From contig JAEYUU010000623.1 of assembly GCA_023429545.1 (NCBI GenBank), positions 1 through 5,062 on the forward strand: 5,062 nt of DNA, in the 5' to 3' direction. Source of the stretch: Verrucomicrobiota bacterium. GTDB lineage: Bacteria > Verrucomicrobiota > Verrucomicrobiia > Verrucomicrobiales > Verrucomicrobiaceae. The notes beneath the pieces are model-generated. The model was given only the letters and a program-made list of their open reading frames with translations. It made no database searches and was not told where the DNA came from. The position numbers and the translations under genes are program-made. Each line of letters starts with the position of its first letter. Position 1 is the first letter of the stretch. This document shows positions 1 through 4,417 of this stretch, one piece after another.

Positions 1-1840
1 GGTGGACACCATCAATGAACGGCTGAAGGAGGCGGGATACCGGAGCGGGCTGGTGGGCAAGTGGCACCTCACGGGAAACTACAAGGCCGCAAAGGGGTCG
101 CCGGACAAGCACGGTTGGGATGAGGTCATCGCCTCGGAGACAGACTATATTGGGGGAGGGAGCTATTTTCATCCGTACCGTCATATCGCGTCGCTGCCCG
201 CGAGGTTGGGGGAGGGAGAGTACCTCACGGACCGGCTGAACGTGGAAGCGTGCGACTTCATCACCCGGAACAAGCACAAGCCATTCTTCCTGTATCTGGC
301 GCACTATGCGGTGCACACGAAGCTGGCGGCGAAGCCGGATCTGCTGGCCAAGTATGAAAAGAAACTCGCTGCGCTCCCTCCTGAAGCAGCGGCGAAGGTC
401 GGGATGAAGCCAGCGCTCGCCGCGATGATGGAGAGCGTGGACGAAGGCATTGGCCAGATCCGTGAGACGCTCACCAGGATGGGGCTGGAGAAAAGCACGC
501 TCATCATCTTCACGAGTGACAATGGCGGCGAAGCGGTGCGTGGCGCACCCGGCGGGAAGCTGGTGCCCGGAGTCACCAGCGTGGCGCCCTTGCGTGCTGG
601 GAAGTCGCATCTCTATGAAGGCGGGTTGCGCGTACCTCTCATCGTCTCCTGGCCTGGCGTTACGCCCGCAGGTTCCGTTTGTGATGTGCCGGTGAATGGC
701 CTGGACTGGTATCCTACGCTGCTCGCTGTTGCCGGGCTGAAGGCAAGGGGACCACAGCCTATGGATGGCACTGGCATCGTGGGCCTGCTGCACAACCCGA
801 AGGAATCACGAGAGGTCGCCATGTACTGGCACTATCCCTTGAAGAAGCCGCACTTTCTTGGTGGCCGCAGTGCCGGAGCCATGCGGGATGGCGATTGGAA
901 ACTCATCGAGTTTTTCGATACCCAGCAGGTGGAACTATACAATCTGGCGGCGGACGAGGGCGAACAGAAGGACCTCGCGCGCGAGATGCCGGAAAGGGTG
1001 GCGACCATGCAGGGTCGGCTTCGCGAGTGGCGGGAGAGGTTGGGGGCGAAGGTCCCGGCACGCGTCACATACCTCGAAAACAAGCGATTGAGGCTAGGTG
1101 TGGACCTCGACGCCGGCGGATCTATTGGATGGCTCTCCAACAAGGAGCAGCCCGACAAGAATCTCCTCAACGCCTATGACCACGGGCGCTATGTGCAGCA
1201 GAGCTACTACGGGGATCCTGATGGCTCAGACTGGAATGGCAAGCCATGGCGCTATAACCCGGTGCAAGGGGGTGACTGGCGTGGGATGGCGGCGAAAGTG
1301 GTGGAGGTGAAGTCCACTTCGCCCACGGATCTTTATGTGGCCACGCAGCCGCGGCACTGGGCGAATGGCAGGCTGCTCGACGAATGTTTCATGGAGCAGT
1401 GGATCACGCTCAAGGGACCGGTGGTACACATCAAGTACGCGTTCATCTACAAGGGCACATCCTCGCACCAGGCGCATCATCAAGAGCTGCCGGCAGTGTT
1501 TGTGGATCCCTCTTATGACACGCTGGTCTTCTGCGAAGGCGCACCATGGACAGATGCACCTGTCACGCGACGACAGCCGGGTGAAAGGAACGAGTACGTG
1601 AACTTCACGGAGCCATGGCTGGCGTGGGTAAATGCCGAAGGTGAGGGTCTGGGTGTGCTGGCGCCACGATGCAAGATGGCCACCTGCTACCGGGTCTCGG
1701 GAAAGGCGGCGTGCTCCTACGTGGCGCCGTTGGAAACGTTTGCGCTCAGACCCGGACTCAGGGTGGAGCACGAAGTGTGGCTCACCGCCGGGTCACTCCG
1801 GGAGATACGCGAGCGATTCAAGACGCTGTCGCCACCCTGA
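1..1840 (+). CDS. Family S1 sulfatase with extra C-terminal domain (5' truncated)
   Basis: Predicted formylglycine-dependent sulfatase that hydrolyses sulfate esters, probably on a carbohydrate. The gene is cut by the left edge; the first complete codon is at base 2 (GTG, read here as residue 1), and the true start, any signal peptide and the CxPSR/CxAxR maturation motif lie upstream. Visible landmarks: GKWH (19-22, active-site Lys20 and His22), His105 in AHYAVHTK, metal-binding Asp173-Asn174 in FTSDNGG (170-175), Lys201 in GKSHLYEGGLRVP, DWYPTLL (235-241) and the usual domain end LYNLAADEGEQKDLA (312-326). All visible catalytic and metal positions are kept, so the enzyme looks active. The sulfatase fold ends near residue 350. 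Residues about 354-612 form a second domain rich in predicted strands, with NAYDHGRYVQQSYYG (390-404), WNGKPWRYNPVQGGDW (411-426), MEQWITLKGP (464-473) and HHQELPAVF (492-500). I cannot assign that domain to a named family. Substrate is unknown. The sulfatase call is firm; the role of the second domain is open. Confidence 0.93.
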   Translation, partial: VDTINERLKEAGYRSGLVGKWHLTGNYKAAKGSPDKHGWDEVIASETDYIGGGSYFHPYRHIASLPARLGEGEYLTDRLNVEACDFITRNKHKPFFLYLAHYAVHTKLAAKPDLLAKYEKKLAALPPEAAAKVGMKPALAAMMESVDEGIGQIRETLTRMGLEKSTLIIFTSDNGGEAVRGAPGGKLVPGVTSVAPLRAGKSHLYEGGLRVPLIVSWPGVTPAGSVCDVPVNGLDWYPTLLAVAGLKARGPQPMDGTGIVGLLHNPKESREVAMYWHYPLKKPHFLGGRSAGAMRDGDWKLIEFFDTQQVELYNLAADEGEQKDLAREMPERVATMQGRLREWRERLGAKVPARVTYLENKRLRLGVDLDAGGSIGWLSNKEQPDKNLLNAYDHGRYVQQSYYGDPDGSDWNGKPWRYNPVQGGDWRGMAAKVVEVKSTSPTDLYVATQPRHWANGRLLDECFMEQWITLKGPVVHIKYAFIYKGTSSHQAHHQELPAVFVDPSYDTLVFCEGAPWTDAPVTRRQPGERNEYVNFTEPWLAWVNAEGEGLGVLAPRCKMATCYRVSGKAACSYVAPLETFALRPGLRVEHEVWLTAGSLREIRERFKTLSPP

Positions 1841-1856
1841 AGCGAGGTGTCGCTTC
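1839..1856 (+). terminator. Hairpin overlapping the sulfatase stop codon
   Basis: GAAGCGA (1839-1845) and TCGCTTC (1850-1856) form a perfect 7-bp stem closed by a GGTG loop. The stem uses the last two bases of the TGA stop codon. No T-run follows (TCGGGTGAG), so this is not a canonical intrinsic terminator. It could protect the mRNA 3' end, act as a weak terminator, or be chance. Its placement exactly at the end of the gene, together with a similar hairpin after the regulator, is the main argument for a role. Confidence 0.3.
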
Positions 1857-1881
1857 TCGGGTGAGACTGTCGGGCTACGGG

Positions 1882-1907
1882 ATGCTTGGAGCATGCCGCC
1901 ATGCTTC
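1882..1907 (+). other. Two mutually exclusive small hairpins
   Basis: The central AGCAT (1890-1894) can pair with ATGCT upstream (1882-1886, 3-base loop TGG) or, within GGAGCATG (1888-1895), with CATGCTTC downstream (1900-1907; 8 pairs including one G-T, loop CCGC). The two foldings exclude each other. The second is longer and likely favoured. A weak T-containing stretch (CAATTTGATG) follows shortly after. This could be a weak terminator or a small switch, or have no function. Confidence 0.2.
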
Positions 1908-2000
1908 GCTCAATTTGATGAGGAGTGGCGTGAGTGTCCGGGCAGGCTTCGCGCCGGGATGTTTGCCTTCGTGTTTGTCGATGGGTGTTTTCATAAGCAT

Positions 2001-2019
2001 GATGTTGGTGTTCAACATC
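2001..2019. promoter_or_regulatory. Perfect 7-bp dyad GATGTTG-N5-CAACATC
   Basis: Perfect inverted repeat with a 5-base spacer (GTGTT). The length and spacing suit either a small RNA hairpin or a dimeric operator. It lies about 60 bases upstream of the candidate -35 box of the regulator gene, an upstream position a transcription factor could use. The recognising protein is unknown, and the sequence does not resemble the TGNTATANCA sites nearer the gene. Confidence 0.25.
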
Positions 2020-2044
2020 CAAGCGAGACCTGCTGCCCAAGCCG

Positions 2045-2077
2045 ACAGTGCAAGCCTGTGTGACAGGTTCGCACAGT
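2045..2077. promoter_or_regulatory. Long imperfect dyad/hairpin at the regulator promoter
   Basis: The segment is symmetric around base 2061. The inner arms are AGCCTGT (2053-2059) and ACAGGTT (2063-2069) with a GTG loop: 7 pairs, one of them G-T. After one mismatch come GTGC (2048-2051) and GCAC (2071-2074), and after a second mismatch AC (2045-2046) pairs with GT (2076-2077). That gives 13 pairs with two symmetric mismatches, the strongest secondary structure in the window. No T-run follows, so a simple intrinsic terminator is unlikely. It overlaps the candidate -35 box (2060-2065) and touches the TGNTATANCA site, which suggests an extended operator. Confidence 0.4.
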
Positions 2078-2086
2078 TGATATAGC
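2060..2086 (+). promoter_or_regulatory. Candidate promoter of the regulator gene
   Basis: GTGACA (2060-2065) matches the TTGACA -35 consensus at 5 of 6 positions. After a 15-base spacer comes TATAGC (2081-2086), preceded by TG at 2078-2079 as in an extended -10 element. Transcription would start near 2093, giving a leader of about 60 bases before the ATG at 2152. The spacer is short, but extended -10 promoters tolerate this. The promoter lies inside two dyads, as expected for autoregulation. Prediction from consensus only. Confidence 0.3.
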
Positions 2087-2088
2087 AG
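2075..2088 (-). promoter_or_regulatory. Candidate operator 1 (TGNTATANCA dyad)
   Basis: Read on the - strand this is CTGCTATATCAACT, which matches the + strand sequence at 2197-2210 at 12 of 14 positions. The core TGATATAGCA (2078-2087) is itself palindromic at 8 of 10 positions. It overlaps the candidate -10 element, so a bound regulator would block transcription. Assignment to the downstream GntR/LacI protein is inference. Confidence 0.3.
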
Positions 2089-2131
2089 GAAAGTCGTGGA
2101 GCATGCCCATCTGTCACCGGAGGTGCTTACT

Positions 2132-2155
2132 TTGCTTGGAGAGAATGTCTTATGA
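2132..2155 (+). other. Possible 7-codon leader frame overlapping the regulator start
   Basis: TTG at 2132 opens a frame reading MLGENVL and stopping at TGA 2153-2155, which overlaps the regulator ATG (2152-2154) as ATGA. It has a strong ribosome binding site, GGAGG at 2119-2123, 8 bases upstream. The same site is too far from ATG 2152 to serve it directly, and it sits in a small hairpin, CACC-GGA-GGTG (2115-2125). The same frame is open back to a GTG at 2096. Translational coupling is possible, but a frame this short could be chance. Confidence 0.15.
2138..2143 (+). promoter_or_regulatory. Ribosome binding site for the regulator ATG
   Basis: GGAGAG lies 8 bases before the ATG at 2152, a good Shine-Dalgarno match at normal spacing. 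It supports ATG 2152 over the in-frame GTG at 2215, which has only AAGG directly abutting it. Confidence 0.5.
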
Positions 2156-3345
2156 CATCTGGGAATCTTCCTGAAGTTTCTTGCCGTAAGTCAAAGCTGT
2201 TATATCAATTAAGGGTGTCCGCCTCCGTTTCAGTCTCTTCCCCTGCCAAATACCAGCAGGTCTTCGATGTGCTCCGCCACGAGATCCTCACGGGCAGATA
2301 CCAACCGGGTCAGCGGCTGCCCAGCGAGGCAGAATTGGTGAAGTTGTTCAAGACATCACGAATCACGGTCGGACGTGCGGTGCGGGAATTGCAGCAGCGT
2401 CGCCTGGTAGATCGGCGGGCGGGGTCGGGCACCTTTGTGCGCGGCGAGAGCAGCCATGGTTTTTCTTTTGGGTTGTTGATTCCAGACTTCGGGCGCACGG
2501 AGATCTTCGAGCCCATCTGCCATGGAATGGCGGACGCGCCGCAATCATCGAACCATGTGCTGATCTGGGGGCAGGGTGCGGGCGATTCGGGAGGACGTGC
2601 CAGCAGCAGGCAGGCGCGAGCCCTGCAGCTCTGCCAGCAGTATGTCTCCCGCCGCGTTTCTGGAGTCTTCTTCGCGCCACTGGAACGTCTTCCTCCCGAG
2701 GACGACACCAATGCGCGCATCATGGCCGCATTTGATCAGGCGGAGATCCCGGTGGTGCTGATTGACCGTGACTACCTTCCCTATCCCCACCGCAGCCGGC
2801 ACGATCTCGTGGGCATCGACAACCGCCGTGCCGGGTATCGCATCACCGCGCACCTGCTCGGATTGGGCGCGCGCCGGGTTGCCTTCGTGAGCTATCCGCA
2901 TTCTCCTTCCACGGTGGGTGAGCGACTCGCGGGCTATCGCGAAGCTCTGATGATGCACGCGGCGGAGATGAATCCCACCCTGGTGCGTGAACTGGAAGGT
3001 GATTCCGTGGAGGCTGCTGCAAAGCTGGCGGGATCCCTGGATGCTGATGCCATCGTCTGCGGAAACGATCGTACCGCAGGGCGCTTGATGCAGGGACTGG
3101 CGGCTTCGGGACGTCGTGTGCCAGCAGATGTACGCATCGCGGGCATTGATGACGTGGGCTATGCCACACTCCTGCCTGTGCCACTCACCACCATGCACCA
3201 GCCGTGTCGTGAGATTGGCATGGCTGCGATGACCGCCATGCTGGAGCGCATCACCCGACCGGACATGCCGGTGCGGGATATTCTTCTCGAGTGCCCCCTG
3301 GTGGTGAGGGAGTCGTGCGGAGCGAAAGCGGCCGGGGTGATCTGA
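2152..3345 (+). CDS. GntR/LacI chimeric (AraR-like) transcription regulator
   Basis: Cytoplasmic DNA-binding regulator, probably a sugar-responsive repressor. Residues about 33-97 are a GntR winged helix-turn-helix: YQQVFDVLRHEILTGRYQPG, then LPSEAELVKLF (56-66), the recognition helix region SRITVGRAVREL (69-80) and the wing GSGTFVRG (91-98). Residues about 105-387 are a LacI/ribose-binding-protein-type effector domain: FGLLIPDF (106-113), GVFFAPLE (171-178), IPVVLIDRD (199-207), GIDNRRAGYRITAHLLGLGA (221-240), GERLAGYREAL (256-266), DAIVCGND (299-306), AGIDDVGYATLL (330-341) and LTTMHQP (345-351). The combination is that of Bacillus AraR, which binds arabinose; the ligand here cannot be read from sequence. 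ATG 2152 has a good ribosome binding site, but the first 21 codons are AT-rich and low in GC at third positions compared with the rest, and they contain a candidate operator, so GTG 2215 is a possible alternative start. Likely targets are its own gene and one or both neighbouring operons (inference). Confidence 0.9.
   Translation: MTSGNLPEVSCRKSKLLYQLRVSASVSVSSPAKYQQVFDVLRHEILTGRYQPGQRLPSEAELVKLFKTSRITVGRAVRELQQRRLVDRRAGSGTFVRGESSHGFSFGLLIPDFGRTEIFEPICHGMADAPQSSNHVLIWGQGAGDSGGRASSRQARALQLCQQYVSRRVSGVFFAPLERLPPEDDTNARIMAAFDQAEIPVVLIDRDYLPYPHRSRHDLVGIDNRRAGYRITAHLLGLGARRVAFVSYPHSPSTVGERLAGYREALMMHAAEMNPTLVRELEGDSVEAAAKLAGSLDADAIVCGNDRTAGRLMQGLAASGRRVPADVRIAGIDDVGYATLLPVPLTTMHQPCREIGMAAMTAMLERITRPDMPVRDILLECPLVVRESCGAKAAGVI
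2197..2210 (+). promoter_or_regulatory. Candidate operator 2 (TGNTATANCA dyad) inside the annotated N-terminus
   Basis: CTGTTATATCAATT matches the reverse complement of 2075-2088 at 12 of 14 positions. Dyad centres are 120 bases apart, near 11 helical turns, compatible with DNA looping by a LacI-type oligomer. An alternative reading is an extended -10 element (TG-T-TATATC), which would put a transcript start at about 2213, almost on the in-frame GTG at 2215, giving a leaderless message. By a rough count, a pair this similar has a chance expectation well below one but not negligible in a region this size. Confidence 0.3.
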
Positions 3346-3346
3346 T

Positions 3347-3370
3347 GCTTCACAATGGAGTCCGTGAAGC
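3347..3370 (+). terminator. Hairpin just after the regulator stop codon
   Basis: GCTTCAC (3347-3353) and GTGAAGC (3364-3370) form a perfect 7-bp stem with a 10-base loop, beginning two bases after the TGA. No T-run follows (GGGTGGGC). It may be an attenuating or 3'-protecting structure; it is a poor canonical intrinsic terminator. The arms share GCTTC/GAAGC with the hairpin on the sulfatase stop. Confidence 0.35.
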
Positions 3371-3417
3371 GGGTGGGCAAAGTACGACACAGGCTATACA
3401 AGACCACATGGTTCGCT

Positions 3418-3421
3418 AGGG
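3418..3421 (+). promoter_or_regulatory. Weak ribosome binding site for the dehydrogenase
   Basis: AGGG ends 7 bases before the ATG at 3429. It is short but correctly spaced. The first recognisable structural element (KRVGILGAG) begins at residue 16, so a start later than 3429 is possible in principle, but no better-placed site supports one. Confidence 0.4.
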
Positions 3422-3428
3422 TCCGGTC

Positions 3429-4409
3429 ATGGAAGAATCATCATCAACGAGCGCTGCTTTATCGAAGGAAATCAAACGTGTTGGCATTCTGGGCGCGGGA
3501 CAAATGGGCGCCGCGGCGGCGGTGATGTTTCGTCGGGCGGGATATGAAGTGCGGTTGTGGGCCAGACGCGAGGAGAAGCTGAGGGAGTCGAAGGTAGCGT
3601 TGGATGCAGTGGAGAAGTTCCTGGATGAACACTTCGGTCCCGTGACTGGGGATGGGGGCGTGCTTCATCTGGAGCCCGACTTTGCCGTGGTGGATTCCAC
3701 ATCGGATGCAGTGCTGGAATGCGTGGCCGAGGACATGGGGCAGAAGATCGCGCTGCTGCAGCAGATGCGGAGCTGTCGCGAGCGTGGAGCCCTCGTCATG
3801 TCCTGCACGAGCGCATTGTGCATCACGGACATGGCTGCGGGGAGCGGTATGGAGCCCGTACTGGTGGGCGCGCATTTCTGGAATCCTCCGCATTTGATTC
3901 CGGTGGTGGAGATCATCGGAGGAAAGGATACACCAAAGGCGCAGGTGGACCGGGCCTGCGCGCTCATGGAGAGCGTGAAGAAGATTCCCGTGCGGTGCGC
4001 CGATGTGCCGGGATTCGTGGGGAACAGGCTCATGCACGCCATGTGGCGCGAGGCCCTGGCCATGGTGGATGCCGGGGTGTGCACCGCAGAGGATATTGAT
4101 CGCGTGGTGAAGTGGACATTCGCCCTGCGCCTCCCGGCATTGGGGCCCATGGAGAACATGGATCTGGTGGGCATCGGTCTGGTGCACCGCGTGGAGTCCT
4201 ATCTGCTGCCGCACCTTGCCACCAACGGAACGCCAGCGGAGGCGTTGAGCGCCCGGCTACGCGACGGTGAGACGGGCATGGATGCGGGACGCGGTTTCTA
4301 CGACTGGAAGGAACGGGATCCACAGGCGGTCGTGGCGCTCAGGGACAAGCAGATCGTGAGACAGTTGCAATTCCTGCGCGAACAGCGCGTTTTTGACAAT
4401 CCGCAATAA
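3429..4409 (+). CDS. 3-hydroxyacyl-CoA dehydrogenase superfamily enzyme, NADP-type pocket
   Basis: Soluble two-domain oxidoreductase of 326 residues. The N-terminal Rossmann domain has GAGQMG at 22-27. The catalytic set of the HAD family is present when aligned by eye to the human enzyme: Ser128 (SCTSAL), His149 and Glu161 (HFWNPPHLIPVVE) and Asn199 (VPGFVGNRL). The C-terminal helical dimer domain follows (about 193-293), with REALAMVDAGVCTAEDID (207-224), GPMENMDLVG and the closing GRGFYDW (287-293). Two positions are unusual. The acidic residue that normally ends the second beta strand and binds the NAD ribose is Ala45, followed by Arg46-Arg47 (RLWARREEK), which is the pattern of NADP(H)-using enzymes. 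The common HFFNPVP is HFWNPPHL, so the substrate may be a hydroxy acid other than a fatty acyl-CoA. No thiolase or enoyl-CoA hydratase gene is adjacent, which argues against beta-oxidation. Probably first gene of an operon with the hydrolase 8 bases downstream. Family call firm, substrate unknown. Confidence 0.88.
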   Translation: MEESSSTSAALSKEIKRVGILGAGQMGAAAAVMFRRAGYEVRLWARREEKLRESKVALDAVEKFLDEHFGPVTGDGGVLHLEPDFAVVDSTSDAVLECVAEDMGQKIALLQQMRSCRERGALVMSCTSALCITDMAAGSGMEPVLVGAHFWNPPHLIPVVEIIGGKDTPKAQVDRACALMESVKKIPVRCADVPGFVGNRLMHAMWREALAMVDAGVCTAEDIDRVVKWTFALRLPALGPMENMDLVGIGLVHRVESYLLPHLATNGTPAEALSARLRDGETGMDAGRGFYDWKERDPQAVVALRDKQIVRQLQFLREQRVFDNPQ

Positions 4410-4417
4410 CTCAATCC

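Larger units (their letters stand above)
1887..2107 (+). repeat. 11-base direct repeat TGGAGCATGCC at 1887-1897 and 2097-2107
   Basis: The two exact copies start 210 bases apart in the intergenic region and contain the palindrome GCATGC. Similarity continues a few bases past each copy if a one-base gap is allowed (GCCAT against CCAT). The first copy lies in the hairpin pair at 1882-1907; the second lies between the candidate promoter and the regulator start. A paired protein-binding site is possible. Chance cannot be excluded for a repeat of this length. Confidence 0.3.
1841..2151. other. 311-base intergenic region rich in dyad symmetry
   Basis: This separates the sulfatase from the regulator. 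I find no convincing protein gene in it. The longest + strand reading frame with an ATG (1918-2085, 55 codons) has no ribosome binding site and no recognisable product, and an 80-codon frame on the - strand also looks non-coding. The region is unusually rich in symmetric elements, listed separately: 1839-1856, 1882-1907, 2001-2019 and 2045-2077, a TGNTATANCA dyad at 2078-2087, and an 11-base direct repeat at 1887-1897 and 2097-2107. It probably holds the 3' end of the sulfatase transcript and the promoter plus control sites of the regulator. Confidence 0.6.
3346..3428. other. 83-base spacer between regulator and dehydrogenase
   Basis: It contains the hairpin at 3347-3370, then CTATACAAG (3394-3402), in which TATACA (3395-3400) resembles a -10 box but has no matching -35 at 16-18 bases. 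GGCTATACAAG resembles TGCTATATCAAC of operator 1 with one base missing, so a degenerate regulator site here is conceivable but weak. The dehydrogenase may have its own promoter here or be read through from the regulator gene. Confidence 0.3.

Noticed and set aside
1226..1771. A 181-codon - strand frame opposite the sulfatase C-terminal domain
   Set aside because: No motif, and the + strand frame is continuous with the sulfatase and has coherent protein-like motifs.
1918..2085. A 55-codon + strand frame with a hydrophobic stretch (LSMGVFISMMLVFNIQA), like a signal or membrane segment
   Set aside because: No ribosome binding site before ATG 1918, composition unlike the coding genes, and the frame runs through the dyads at 2001-2019 and 2045-2077. 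It more likely arises by chance in regulatory DNA.
1838..2151. Idea of a riboswitch or structured non-coding RNA filling the intergenic region
   Set aside because: The hairpins are separate and short, none matches a riboswitch class I know, and the candidate promoter lies downstream of most of them.
2145..2174. ATG at 2145 opening a 9-codon frame across the regulator start
   Set aside because: The GGAGAG site ends one base before it, too close for initiation, and the peptide has no meaning I can see.
2545..3390. A 281-codon open frame on the - strand opposite the regulator
   Set aside because: No recognisable domains; it is the antisense shadow of a GC-rich gene with clear GntR and LacI motifs on the + strand.
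3403..3412. Small palindrome ACCA-CA-TGGT upstream of the dehydrogenase
   Set aside because: Only four pairs with a two-base centre; this occurs often by chance.
3459..4214. A 251-codon - strand frame opposite the dehydrogenase
   Set aside because: His- and Arg-rich sequence without any family signature, fully overlapping a well-supported gene.
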